Positions 37,960 through 50,715 of a stretch of 64,000 nt of DNA are shown in pieces. Source of the stretch: Neodontobutis hainanensis (lineage: Eukaryota; Chordata; Actinopteri; Gobiiformes; Odontobutidae); NCBI GenBank assembly GCA_024349245.1, contig JALDNG010000026.1:3365001-3429000 (forward strand), written 5' to 3'. The stretch's first letter is position 1, and each line of letters starts with the position of its first letter. The position numbers and the translations under genes were made by a program. Under the pieces are notes generated by a model. It had not been told where the DNA came from. It saw only the letters and a program-made list of their open reading frames with translations, and ran no database searches.

Positions 37960-38345
37960 CTAGCACTCCTTAGCGCAGTCACTGCTCTCCCCCAGACGTC
38001 CAAATGCCTTTAAAACCGGTTTTTAATCCCAGCTAATGAATTACAATCCCCCTTTCTCTTTGCCAGGTAAGTAGGGCTTAACTGTAATTGAATGGGTAGT
38101 CCTACTCTGCATAATTTCTCTTATGCTACGAATGGGAGGGGGTTAAAAGAAAGATGTGTGAATTTAATATGAGCTTACTAAGAGGAAACTGGCCTTGAGT
38201 CCACAAAACGATCTTAAGAGGAGAGGTGGGGGCCGCTCAATTCCTGCCTGTACCACCCCTTCGCTGACCTTTTCGAAATGGACTTTAATGCATAAAGTGG
38301 ACTAAAGTGGAATTAATCATGTGCAGGGACTAGGTCATGGACAGG
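37960..38345. promoter_or_regulatory. candidate conserved non-coding element
   Basis: Repeat-free, mixed composition, with several homeodomain-type cores (GCTAATGAATTACAATC near 38032, GTAATTGAATG near 38084, GGAATTAATC near 38310). No coding structure. Selected by eye. Confidence 0.25.
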
Positions 38346-41300
38346 GGTGTAACACAGATGGCTGAAAGGTGCTATTGGTACGGCATTGGAATTGTGTGCG
38401 TGTTTAAACAGCGTCAAGTGCCAAACACACACTCAGTGGCGGGAGCACGGCCAGAGACATAATTCTCATTCTTTGTCAAACAAAAGTGCAGACTAGGTGA
38501 ATGCACACACACAAATAGCTCTTCTGTGTAATCGCCTTGTTGAATTTGAAGAGTTTCAAAGGTTACCGCTGCAGCTGTTCTGCCCAAGACCTTTACCTGG
38601 CTTTTGTGTCAGAAGAGGGCTGTTTGGGACAATGTGCATAAAAGTTAATTGTGTGTCTTTCAAAATGTATTGGGATTATATAAACATTACAAATATTCCT
38701 GCAATGACCAGCTAATACTGTGTAGATATTACGGACACTGTTCTGGCCAGTCATACACATTTATTTTACAAAACTGGAATAATCCTTCACACGCATTTCC
38801 ACTCATCATGCCAGGAGAATCCTAAATAATCTACAATCAGGCAGGTTTTATAAGATGAATGACACGTACAAATGTCCCTTTAGACAAATTATTGTTGTAG
38901 ATAGTATGCTTGTGAGGCTATTCACAAACACAACTTTTTCTACATAAAAGTCTACATAAAAAATGAATGAATAACGCAAAAGCAGTCAGCTGTTTAAGAC
39001 CACCCTCAATAAAATGTAGGATAGGATAAAAACACAACAAAAAAGACACACAGAAGGTGGTCAGAACCACTTGTGGACGCAAATGGCTAAGCAAAACTAA
39101 TTAAAAACAAAAGCCACACGCCATTTTAGATAAATGGTTGGAATTGGTCAGACAGGATTTTTACTGACATGAATACTGTGAAGGAATGTAAGGTTTTTCA
39201 TGAAGGTTGCAGTAGTACTGGTTCTCTTACCTTACACTTTTAGACATAGTGGATTACAATCTCCTTAAAACTGTGCATTTTTAAGTCTGCCTTCTTACTT
39301 CAGAGAAAGAGCTTTGGTAAAGGTAGAAAGTGGTGAGCTGTGTGCATCATTTTAATTCCACATCAGCATGATCATCTTCGAAGTACTGAGCTATTGTGTG
39401 GACACATGGCAACAGGTTTGAGCATTCGTCCACACAAATCAACCACATTAAAAGTATGTGATTGAGTATAAAAGTAACATATTTTTATTTTTAAAGGTTG
39501 AGAGGGCAGTTTTTGATGTTTTGGTGGCACTGGGTCAAGCGTTCAGTTTGTTTAACATCGTGCATCTTTAATGTGTGAAAACAAAAGCATTAGTGGGATT
39601 TTGTTTGGTAACACAGACCATAATGAACAACAGCAATTGTCCAATATTATATTTTCTTCTGGTAAAGCTTCAGTATTCAGGTGAACAGCCGAGGCATGAG
39701 CTAAAAGCAAGGAGGTCCAGGGGTCTACCTCTCCTCTGATCCACTGAAGCCTCAGGGTTACAGACATGAGTGGAGGTCTCACCGCTGCAGCTCTGAGAGC
39801 CAGTCGCTCTCAGTGGGCCAGAACGCTGGACTCAACCCAATGTGAGGGAGTTGTAACACTTCAAACAGTGTGTAAGGGTTATGTGATCCTCTGAGCACAG
39901 GAGAGCCACTCTGCTGTGAATGTGAGTGACTGAGGAAGACGGAGTGGGTCAGTGAGCAGGGGGGAAGTGGTAGTCGTGAAGAATAAATTAGTGAGTTAAA
40001 TGAACAAGGGAATGAATGAGTAATGATTGAAAGAACAGAATATAAAGAGAAGGGAAAGTTAGTCGGATAAAAAGAGGAACACTGCAGGGTGTAAAGGTCA
40101 GACAGTGATGATAGCTAATGGAGCTAAGTAATGACATTATATCATTAAGACACAATGTAGCTAACAAATCATTTAGGGAGAATGTGATAACAGACATCCA
40201 GCATTTAGCAACTTAATGCTAGATTTCTATTGGTGCATATAAGTAAAGGGGTTACTAACAACTAATGTATTCTACAATCTACTACAGTGTATCAGACACC
40301 ACACATTAGTCAACAAAAGGCAGGGTAAAAAGTCTTTTTACCAATCACAACTTTACAAAACACAAAATCCATTGTCTGTACAACTAAACTAAACTATAAC
40401 AGTTGGTGGCTTTGTTCAGGGTATAAAGTCTTCTGCTCAAATTGAGTACATGTGGGCAAAGAAAAAGATTAGATTTGACACGAGGACACCATTGTTCAGA
40501 GTTGTATGTATCATAATGGCCTCTTGTTGCAGTGCTGCAGTCTGCTTGTGTTTGTAAACCTTTGTCTATGTACACAGATGCACATTCATGAGGTATGCAT
40601 ATATACAGTATATTCCTTTTGAGAGTGTATGTAGTTTGTCACAGTGGAGGTCAAGTGGCAGACACATGTGTCTGTGAGCTGTGTGAGGCGGTAGTATATG
40701 TGTAGGCAGTAGAGCAGTGATCCTCCCCTCCGCCTGCCACAACAGATCAGAGCCGCCCTCAGCATCAGATGTGACAGCCACAACCGTTATCGTCCACGCT
40801 AAAATAGTCACCATACGGCTGTTACAAGCCCCGGTGACAGAGCTCCCCTTACAGCGCCTGACAGCATCACATTTCAGCTCCAGACAAAGACATAGGCAGG
40901 AACGATGAGGGAGAGGTGCAGAGAGGTGGAGACGTACAGCAGGAGAAAGTGAGGCAGGCACTACTGAAAGGCTAGATAAGACTGTTGTGTAAAACACCAA
41001 TATGACAAGCCTAGACACCTGCGAGACTGTCTGCAGGTCACTGTAACTAATTAACTCCACAAATGACTGCTGCAAGCCTGATGCATATCATATGCTATAT
41101 GTTAACTGTTATTACAAGACAGGCTTTATAAGACGTGACTTGTTTTAGATAAGTACCAGTCTGAAAACTGTGTGCAGAATGTACATTTCTGCAGATAATT
41201 TACTGAGACTCATACTTTACTCATCTCAAGAACTCATTCTATTTAAACATATGTGCATTCTTTAAATATAAAATAAAGCCATATGCCAAACAAGCTGTGT

Positions 41301-43689
41301 GTTACACTCAATAGTGTATGTATTTATTTAGTCAGCATAACAAAACATCACTACAACTTCCCAAAGTGGACATTCATACTAATGTTTATAGCACTCATTC
41401 TTGAATGAAAAGCCCTGTTTCCTATCATAGCTGTTCACATGATCTAAAACAAAGGAGTGCGAGGTGTGGAATTGCAATCTTCACTTTAGACACTGGATGT
41501 CACCAAAAGGGCCCAAAACTTCACACCCCACCATGGAGGTAAAAGAGAGGAAATAGGCATGTTTAGAAAAAAAATATTTGGTTACCGTTTTAGTTAGGTT
41601 GTGTGTTTGCTTAATTTAATTTAGATAAGGGCACAACAAACATGGAACTATAGACATGAATATATCTTACATCAACATAGGACACTGGAAAAACCAATAA
41701 CAAATAGCTCTCAAAGAAAAAAGGGCTGTCTCTGCATTAAACCTAAAAACCTACCAGTAACACTCACAAATACACTTGACACATACCAGACTGGCCTCAG
41801 TTACATACAAATTAAAACACACTCATTAGTTTTATCCCATACATGGAACTGTATGATACGGGGTAAATGTGCTCGAACTGTTTCCTCCGTTGAATGGGTT
41901 CAAGTGTCACTAAAGCACCTTAAACACAGCCAAGGCAGCAAGATGAAAGGCAGGATGCTCACCCCTGCTGCAGTTCCATCCTTGCTAAGTGTGACCCCGA
42001 ACACAAGAGCTTCCTCAGAGCCCTCTCCTAAACAGAGGGCTTTAAGGCTACGGCACACCTCTGGGGGATTTTTTCCAGCGCAGATGCACTGTGGAACTCC
42101 TACCGCCTTTATTACTCCCATATATCCCAATCCTTCAGTGGCTGAATGCTGCTGATTCTAACTTTACCATCTCAAATGTTCCAGAGCTTTCCTTTAAAAA
42201 GCTCAGCAGAGTTCCTCTTTCAGACCTGTGGTCCTGACACTGAGTTATGCTTCGTGGAAGTCTTTATCAACCACAGCATCCACTGCCGTTTATCACAGTG
42301 CGCTGACTTCATTTCACCTGCTTACACTTTTACCACATGTCACAAATGCAGTCAAATGTTTTAGTTAAAAGAATGAGATATACATTTAAAAGAGTTGAAG
42401 AGATGTTTATGTAATTGATTTTTTCTAATAGAAATATAAGAACATCTTTTTAACATACAGGAACAGTTGGAAGTCACCATCAGAGTAATTCTTCAGGAAA
42501 GACCTTATATTACCCAGGAATTAAGGATTATAGGTGCCCTACTGAATTCAGGATTAAACAAGGTAAAAGAAAGAATATTTAAATCTGTCTGGATTTACTT
42601 TCTACATGCATTCTTTTTTGTTTTTTCGTCATTCATGCTCTGCACAAATGCTTTGGACATAGATACTAAAGGTTGTATCGCTGGGATAACACCAGACAAC
42701 CATTCCCACTTAGGATTGGGCAGTTTCTTGCCATTTCACCTCAACATGCAGGTCTTTACCCGGTGGGAGGATGGTGACCTCGTCAAATGGTCTTTTACAC
42801 ATCTTGGAGAAATTCCACATAAAACTTCCACATAGGTACTTTAGATAAATTCCTCGTCAGTGATTGGATGAACCATTTTTTGTTAACTGCAAACACATGT
42901 TTCTCAGAACTTTTACATGTAAGCTTTTTAAATAGCAACTGGTGCAGCAGAATTAAAAACATTAAAAAGCGTAATCAAAAGGTGTATCAAGGCGTAAAAA
43001 TGTAAAGTGGTAATTGTCCTTTGACAAATCCCCTGAAGTGAAACATAAGCAATAATGGCACAGAGAATTGATTGGGCCTTTTTAAAGACTGCCCTAGACC
43101 TGCTCAGCTAACACCCAAGTCATTGTCTCCTCCCTTCCCGGAGTGCTGTATCCACTTCCATTCAAGCACTCCTGTGTGAGTTTATCTATAATGAATGAGA
43201 AATGTGGGAGAGACACCACACAGTAATAAAGCTTTACCTTCCACTGTACACAGTATGTGAGCAAGGTTTAAAAAAGAACTGCGGCCATAGGGTTTGTTAT
43301 AATGCTCAAAATAGGCTGGATTTAGAGTCATGAATAAATAAAAGCAAATCAACTGGGTGTTTTATTGGGTACATTAAAGGCTGCGGAGTCAGGGCTCGCT
43401 TTAGAGGAGTGCTCTTTATCACATCTTTTTAGTCCAATTATTACTCTGCTACACATTTTATCATTTAATTATGGATGCTTGGTTTTGTTTATGCAGCGAT
43501 CTGTTGAAAATAATACCAAAGACAAGCTTGATAAAATGCACCAGTTGAACATTGAATGGTTGGGACCACTCAAAACAGAAGATGATCAGGACATCTGTCA
43601 GCCATATTGTCCACTTTCTTTAGTGACGTACCGCCTATAAAATATTTTACACACACAAGCACACCCTACCAGCACAAGCATTTTTGGTT
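38346..43689. other. unique DNA; candidate conserved stretch at 40.72-40.90 kb
   Basis: No exon or repeat I can name. At 40715-40905 the sequence is GC-rich for its surroundings, with two TGACAG (Meis-type) motifs and an open frame on the plus strand without recognisable domain. The minus-strand frame at 40566-41075 is long but has no family features and no splice context. Confidence 0.3.
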
Positions 43690-43721
43690 AAAAAAAACAA
43701 AAAAAAAAAAAAAAAAAAAAA
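43690..43721 (+). repeat. poly(A) run
   Basis: About 30 A residues with two C interruptions. No LINE or processed-gene sequence precedes it, so it is not evidence of a retrocopy. Confidence 0.9.
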
Positions 43722-44267
43722 CAAAGCTGTTGCTATGTAGGCTGCATTAGGTAGGCTACTTTTTGCAACTAAACAATGCTTATGTTGATAGCGCTAGATT
43801 TTATGGAGTGCACTTGAACCTGGGTGTTTGGCTGTGCTTTCCTCCCACTGTCTGTGCATACCCTACCCAGAGCTCCTCAGCACATCCAGGTTAGATGGAT
43901 GTGCTGAGTGTTACTTTTCTCTTTTACTCTCTCTCAGGAACTCCGTGTGGGACATAAGGCACTGCGATGGGAATGTCGTATATAGATTACGTGTCACATC
44001 ATCTCACACAGTAACCCTCAGCTGGACAGAAACCTTCAATTTATCTGACTGAAATACTTTATGGCACTCAAATACAGGGTCCAGAAAGAAGCCAATACAC
44101 TGGACCCCAGAAGTGTCATATTTGTACAAAATAAACTAAAATGAGCTACCATTTCAGAATACATGTTCTTTCTTCCAATCTTTCCACTTGGTAAATCTTC
44201 TCTTGAATATTAACTACATTGGTACAAATGTGGCCGCTGTCGTAACAATACAGGGGTCTGTAGAGGG

Positions 44268-44312
44268 GTCTGCACCCTCTACTGGCTAAAAGTTACGCAG
44301 GGGTGCTTTACT
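44268..44312. repeat. short dispersed repeat, copy at 51.18 kb
   Basis: CACCCTCTACTGGCTAAAAG plus TTACGCAGGGGTGCTTTA matches CGCCCTCTACTTGCTAAAAG plus TTACGCAGGATGGCTTTA at 51181-51218. The phrase recurs in fish genomes as one end of a small non-autonomous element (memory, not checked). Only this end is recognisable here. Confidence 0.7.
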
Positions 44313-44431
44313 TGCACAACTTTGTCCAGTTTTCAATATCTCTCTTGTTTTGGCTGTAATGAGGTAAGTTGAGTAAAATGTATGTTGTCTTTGTTGATTT
44401 TATGAATACTGCCTTGCATCTAAATACATGT

Positions 44432-44463
44432 AGTTTCTTGATCTCTGAGAGGATCAAGAAACT
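44432..44463. repeat. perfect 12-bp hairpin
   Basis: AGTTTCTTGATC (44432-44443), an 8-base loop, then the exact reverse complement (44452-44463). No flanking duplication seen. Confidence 0.65.
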
Positions 44464-44680
44464 CTTCAAATAATGAGGAAAAAGCAATAAACAATACAAA
44501 ATGGCAAATTTGCATAGTGTACAACAAATGTTGTCATATTTACAGTGGCACTCTCTAAATAGCAACGATAAACACCTGTAATAGCCAAAACAGTATACCA
44601 CTGTAGGAAATACAATAAAGCATATTTATTTAAACTTTTTGAACAGCATTAAAAGAATTGGGGGAAAAGAGTGCTTTGTC

Positions 44681-44731
44681 CTGTCCAGTGTCTCAGTATA
44701 GCCGAAAGGGTCATAATGAGACACTGGACAG
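44681..44731. repeat. 19-bp inverted repeat (18/19)
   Basis: CTGTCCAGTGTCTCAGTAT (44681-44699) pairs with ATAATGAGACACTGGACAG (44713-44731) around a 13-base loop, with one mismatch. The hairpin is about 51 bases, short for a vertebrate microRNA precursor. It sits about 220 bases from the previous hairpin. It may be a minimal MITE or a structured RNA. Confidence 0.8.
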
Positions 44732-47700
44732 AGTAACCCCACCTTCTCAGAGAGGTACACAGCTTCATATGAGTTTACAAGATAAATGGGCAGTTAGATG
44801 TTTTTGAAGAAATATGGAAGCCCTTTTAAACTCAGATTAGAGAGGTTGGGGGAAACAAAAAATAAAACAAAAAAGCTTTCCTTCGTAAATAGACACTCAT
44901 CAGAATTGTGTACTTTCTCTCAGCAGTTGTACAATCTTTGTGGCAATTATTCAAAGTCTGCTCGCTGAATTGACAGTTTAAAATCTCTGACTATGTACTT
45001 CCTTTTGTTTTATTACTGTTGCCTTTGGAAAGAGTGGTCTATGTAATATTTTGTCTTACTGCTGTAATCTGTTGTCTGAAAGAAATAATTAACACAAAAT
45101 AAACAAATAAAAATGAAATGTATGGACGCAATATGGATAAGAAATTAACGCTTTTATAAAAGTAATAGCAATTATTATTACAGATTAAGCTAGTATAAAA
45201 CATAAGCAATATAATTGTTGTAATAGGCCTACTGCTATCTTAAATTTGTACAATCAGCCCTTATATTTCTAACATATGCCATCATCATAACTGCTTATCT
45301 ACCAGCTACCACCACTGTAGTTACACATCTTACCCTATCCCTCCCCTTAACCCGTTAACAAGGCCCTGCTCGGTTAAACCACCTTTTCCCATAATGTCCT
45401 GCAGACATTTTCCAGACATGTGCTGCATCTATAAACACACAAAGACTGCATCTTTAAGAGTGTAAATGTGAAAGAAGACATGATGAGAAAGAACAGAGAA
45501 CAACTGGATGAAGTTTATTTGTTGCACGGGCATAAAGAACCATTACACCCTGGCCTTTAGTCTTAGATAAATTTGAAAGATCCTTTAATACTTTAGAGTC
45601 TCCTCCTTCCCTAAGGCAGTCTACTCTCACAAAAAACAAGATTAAGTAAAACCTGCTCATTTGTCGACTCAGTTCACTCCTTCTTTCAGAGCGCGCCCGG
45701 CCTGCGTTGCTCACAAGACCGAGTGAGGCGAGAGCAGAGGAGGGCTCAGCGCAGCCCCTGGTAGATACTGAGAGTCTGTACACAGGTCAAAGGTTGTTAA
45801 TGAATGTTGTTTTCTTCCCGCGCTGATACTGTCCCACTACTAAGCCCTTGTGTTTAAAGCTGTCAAGTGGTGAGCCAAAACCATTACGACCTCAGGATAA
45901 ATACACAACATTCGCAGTAATCTGAGGTGTGTGCAGAAAGATACGGCAGCTAGACAGTTGTCAAAGTCACAGGGCAGTGTTTTGAGGGCAGAAATTGGGT
46001 TAAGACGGGAGGAATTGATGAGTATAAAATGCTAAACAAGCACAAAAACAGGAAATTGTAGAGTGTGCATAAATACTCACATCGACAACAGCGCAGTGGA
46101 AGACGATGTCTGAGAGTTTTGATGCTCTGTGCTCATAAATCATATGGAACAAGTGAAGAAAACCAAACAGCGAAAGCATTCCTTCCTTCCGTTTTCTCTT
46201 TAGATTCGTACATTCGTGTTTATTCTGAACCATTCCAGCACATTCTTGATGATGCAATCACTATTTCCCTATTTCTTACGGCATGATTGATTTGGTGCGA
46301 TAACCTCTGAATGGCTTGTGTTCTAGCAGCTGAGAAAGTTATGTTCTTATATTAAAACATTTAAAAAATATATTTTCAAAAACAACGTGAAAGTTTCTGA
46401 TTATTTCCTGGTTTTCTAAACTCCAAACAAAGCTGCAATTGTTTTTGACATTCTGTCACTTCCCTTTTTATGTTGTTTCTGCTCATGTTTAGTGCGTTGT
46501 TCATTTATAATTTCCGACTCCATTTGAAAGCAGAGACCACTGTTGAGGAAAAACACTACTTACATTGAAAAATAAATAGCATTTGAAATCTTAGCTTTTT
46601 TATATGGACGTGCTGCTTCTAATTTGGATTCATTTCACTTCGAATACTTTTTTTGGAGGGTTTGTGGTTAAGCCTGACACTAGTTTATCCCTCCCCCTTC
46701 TGGTGTAGAGTGGCATGTCAGCCCCGGGAAGGCACTTTATCAGTCCTTGGTAGATAACTCTGTTGTACAACAATCAAGATTCTTCTTTAAGGTAGGTGGC
46801 TTTTTTATTACAATCCAGTTTTTAGGGTAAAGGTAGCCACTTTGCGTTTGTAAAATGACATGACTTGAATACTGACCAACTATATTCCAGATTTTTCTAT
46901 ATGTTAGGGAAGTCTGCTCACATTTTCCATAACAACCCTTACTTCAGCCTTCTCTGTCCTCTAAGTCTCCTTTGTCTCTCCTGTCGTCCACTTCCCTCTC
47001 GGTCCCAGGAGCAGCCGGCAGTAGGTACAACAGCAGCCAGCACCAATCCATCTCCACCCAGAGCTGCAATCTCTGACATTGGGACTTATTCCTCTCCTCT
47101 GTCTACAGCACAGACATACGCTGCATCGCTTTGTGCACGACTTGTCCTGCCCTTGTGTACTATCTTCCTTCTGCCACCACTCTACTGCGCCATCCTTCTT
47201 TCCCCACATCTCCTGTTTCTTCAACACTTCACACGTCTGACTAAAGCACAAAGGAAACACAATGGAATTAAATAAAAGTTTGTATAAAAAAGAGAATAGG
47301 GGACAAAAACAAACAAGATTTTGTAATGTCTTTATAACTAAGGTTAGTCACATAAACCTAACATTCCAGTGGCACAGGTAAGAAATACAGAGGCCAGAGC
47401 CTGTAGCCTTTTCATCTTCCGCCCAAACTACTGCTTCTGAAAATGTCTTCAGAGGACACCTAGCATACCCCGACCCCACCATTCTCTTTCATAACCTTTC
47501 AGCAAATAATTGGTTCATCTTGTAAGAAGAATTTTGTCACACAATGATGATGGTGTTTCAGATTTCTTTTTTCTGGAGAGTATTTTTTTTGTTAAGGGTT
47601 ATTTGCTTGAATGCAGCTCCTGATCTGTATCCATGTGTAGGTTGTTTGTAGGTCTGATTGTCATGACCATACCAGCAATATTATATAAACGCCACATAAA

Positions 47701-49119
47701 CGGATGCATTGTGGACAGCTGTTGTGTGCAGTGTCCGAAGAGGTTCAAGGCAAACAGAATCAACAGACCGAGTGGGACATTGTTTCCTATAGTTTCTTAA
47801 CTTTCCAAACCTTAATTGAGCATGTGGTTACAAATACATGACAAGCTTTGTGTGATAATATGTTGCAATTTGGCCTTTTTAAGTGTTGTTATTCTTTATT
47901 AAGCTACAACACAATGTGGTTAGCTCCATCATTTGTTTAACCATTCCACTCTTGTCGTACCAACAAAAGGGCACAAGGTACCATCGTAAGGTACCATTGA
48001 CCAGGATTGAGTAATAGCATTAGACACTACCTTAAAAATACAGATTTGCTGACGTACATGGCTGACTCTCCCAGGCAGAGCCACACAGGTGAACGCAGTA
48101 CAAACCATGTAAAGTTAACATCATACTCACAGCTGCACACACCCACTTTGTCACTATCTTGGAAGTCGGGGGGTTTCCATCTTCTAGAGTCACTTACTAA
48201 TTTCAGGACCTTGAATAAAGTGTTGGTCATAAATCAGAGCTGCCAGCACCAAAATACACAAAGATTCATCACCACATTAACGCTGTACTTTTATTCATCT
48301 CTCCTTCTCCTTCCTCTTTACTGTTCTCTGCAAAAGCACAAGAACATGTACCCAATTAGTCTAACACGTCCACCCTACTGTTTGTTTAATAAGTACATTT
48401 GTATCAAACGTCACGTGTACTAAAGCCTCGTACTAGATCCAAGCCTCAATTGCCTTAAGTTTCTCAGGAGCCTCCATTGTAGATTATAATAAAATAAATA
48501 AATAAAATGCTATAGTAAATATTGTCAAATGTTTTGTAACTGGCTTTGAGAACACAATATAGTCTTTCAATTGACTACCATTGAAATATGTCTGAAAATA
48601 CTCCAGTCTATTGCTGCATCAATGTGGTCCTCAGAAACTCTGCAAAATGTTTTCAAAGTAGAAAAATGTGCGACACATAAACCCTCAAGTTCAAAACATA
48701 TGAGTGACTACAATTCATTGGAAAAGCTATTGATTACCGTTAGTAATGTATTTAACCTGATAATTAAATATTTACTAGCATCGGGCCATCATTTAAAAGA
48801 AATGTCATACTGAATTTGTTAGTGTAGCATTGTTAAATGCTTATAAATAATTATGAATATTGAGTCAGTCTGGGAATCTGTTTTAATTTTTCAAGTTTCT
48901 AACTCAGAAATACATAAACACAATCAAAAACTGGAAGCATTTAAAGGGCACTCGATTGCACCATTTGAATACCTTACTTTTATGTGTAACTCTCTAAAAC
49001 TATTTCTCAAGGCCCATACCTGTTCAGTCACTTTACCTCATGTGAGAATGTCAGCTCTTTGTCGGACATGACTTTGGTGGGGGAAACTGGAGTTCCCGGG
49101 TTTCCCCCATTGACATCTT
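44732..49119. other. unique DNA, no gene seen
   Basis: No gene. The stretch at about 46930-47130 has a polypyrimidine run, an AG (CCCAG, ending 47009) and an open Ser/Thr/Pro-rich frame, but no recognisable protein, so it is not called. Nothing else is supported. Confidence 0.35.
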
Positions 49120-49128
49120 TCATGTTCG

Positions 49129-49142
49129 GTGCCCCCTGGTGG
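49129..49142 (-). promoter_or_regulatory. candidate CTCF-binding motif, minus strand
   Basis: On the minus strand this reads CCACCAGGGGGCAC, fitting the CTCF core at every position. Its surroundings (GGCAGCAGCCACCAGGGGGC on the minus strand) resemble the plus-strand sequence around 4110-4135, so both sites probably come from copies of one repeat. It faces the 4.1-kb site (convergent). Confidence 0.4.
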
Positions 49143-49149
49143 CTGCTGC

Positions 49150-50159
49150 CGATGGTGCGTGTCCCTATTGGAATAATAAAGTGATAATAAACAAAGTTAA
49201 AGCTTCTTTTTAAAGTACACTACCATGGTTAGCCAAACTTGACATTGTTTTCCTTTTTTACCAACTTCATCTAAAAGTACTTTTTACCTTGCAAAACAGC
49301 ACCTTCAAAAAGGGCCTATTGTTTATTACAGAAAACAAACAAAAATATAAATTAGCCATTAGATCATTTCCTGCATGATTTTGGCTGATTATGCAAATAC
49401 CACGTTACTTCACTTTGACTCCGGTCTGATCTTTTTTAAGCAGGTCGCTAATGAAAAAGGTCACAGTACCTCTTGTTCTGTTCGGGCAACTTAAAGAAGG
49501 GGCAAATTGATTTGTGTGCATCATGCTTTTTAAACTCCCAACATCTTTTTTTTATACTGTTACCACTTTTGATTATAAATTTATTTTCCCATCATTGCTT
49601 TCACAAGCCCATTCCAAATGTATATGGATGACATCAAAGCACCTGAGTCCATTATCCTTCCTCTATCTCCTGTCTGTCGCCTGCGATCTTAATCCTTATG
49701 TTAAGTGTGGGAGATGCAGTAGTCACAAGGGTTTGGTTGCTGTTGTTGAAGCCATTCTTTTTGATAAAGTAACTGTTTTAATTGCTTCTCAGGTTCAGCT
49801 GCTGGAGACTTTTTGCCCTGTGGCTGTGTACTGGCACTGCTGTAGCTGCACTGCTGACTGACTGGAGAGACATCAAACTCCATACAGAGAGAAGTGGTCA
49901 CGATTAATCACTGCAGTGGCAATGGCGTGGGACGTTAAAACGACTGCCAAATTACTAGAATGCATTTAAATTGCAAATTTTTTTAACGAGTAATGATTTA
50001 TGTATAAAAGCATTCAATACAAATTTCTGTGTTAATGTAGTCAATATATGTAACATTTCTCAAATTATCCAGATCAATTAAAGCTGCATTACCGCAAATG
50101 TTCTACCATTTACCACCGGACTAAGACTCAAATCAAGTTAAGAGCTTATGTATTTGGTG
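49150..50159. other. unique DNA, no gene seen
   Basis: No supported gene. The 115-residue frame at 49514-49861 is Cys-rich without a recognisable motif. Confidence 0.4.
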
Positions 50160-50345
50160 ATGATCGGCGAGTCCGCAGGCACGGAATAGCTGCCACGGCT
50201 CTGTCAGTCTGCCCCAGGGCAGCTGTGGCTACTGATGTAGCTTACCACCACCAGTGTGTGACTGTGGAGTGAATAAATAATGTATATGTAAAGCGTCTTT
50301 GGAAAAGCGCTATATAAAATTGATGTAATAATAATAAATAAAAAT
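50160..50345 (+). repeat. fish dispersed repeat ending AAAAGCGCTATATAAA
   Basis: The order TGCCACGGCTCTGTCAGTCT, GCCCCAGGGCAGCTGTGGCT, ACCACCAGTGTGTGA, then TAAAGCGTCTTTGGAAAAGC and GCTATATAAA, with a (TAA)n/(AAAT)n tail, is a pattern I associate with a common teleost retro-repeat. The simple-sequence tail at one end suggests retrotransposition. I cannot name the family with certainty. Non-coding. Confidence 0.65.
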
Positions 50346-50454
50346 AAAGTTTCACTATCTGACTTTCTTTTTGCTGTCCCTATCTCAGACTCCACTCAAA
50401 CCCAAAAGCAGCCAACGGACCTCCCCTGCTTTGAGCTTTATATAAGCTTAGCTG

Positions 50455-50715
50455 CGACTTTTGCGTCAGAACCAAGCCTCTGTCATGCAACCTCTTAAAT
50501 GATCCTCGAGTAAGCTCGCCATCATACGGCAATATACACCAAAATACAGCGTAATACCGCCGTCCACCAGAGGACAGGCTCCAAAAAGCGGAAATATAAG
50601 GAGAAACCCATTGGCAACTTTATAAGTGTAAAAATCATGTTTACAACTTGGTACAAAAGATGGGTCCGGTCTCTAAAGCTAAGTTTTTACTACGTGACAA
50701 CTCTGGGGGGTAAAA
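50455..50715 (+). repeat. dispersed repeat, second copy at 60.61-61.45 kb
   Basis: Shared blocks in order with the 60-kb copy: ACCAAGCCTCT, ATGGTCCT/ATGATCCT, AATACAGC, GTCCACnAGAGG, CAGGCTCCAAAA, AGAGAAACCCA/GGAGAAACCCA, CTTGGTACAAAAGATGG, TCCGGTCTCTA, AAGTTTTTACTA and AACTCTGGGGGG. This copy is uninterrupted at the place where the other carries a Harbinger MITE, so it is the empty-site version. No coding potential. Confidence 0.85.

Noticed and set aside
40566..41075. 169-residue open frame on the minus strand
   Set aside because: No family features, no splice or start context, overlapped by frames on both strands.
43690..43721. Poly(A) tail of a retrocopy
   Set aside because: Nothing upstream resembles a processed gene or LINE 3' end.
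44681..44731. MicroRNA precursor
   Set aside because: Total hairpin of about 51 bases with a short 13-base loop and no flanking lower stem; shorter than usual vertebrate precursors. Kept only as an inverted repeat.
46940..47130. Possible exon after a polypyrimidine tract and CCCAG at 47009
   Set aside because: The frame is Ser/Thr/Pro/Ala low complexity, no known protein is recognised and no convincing donor follows.
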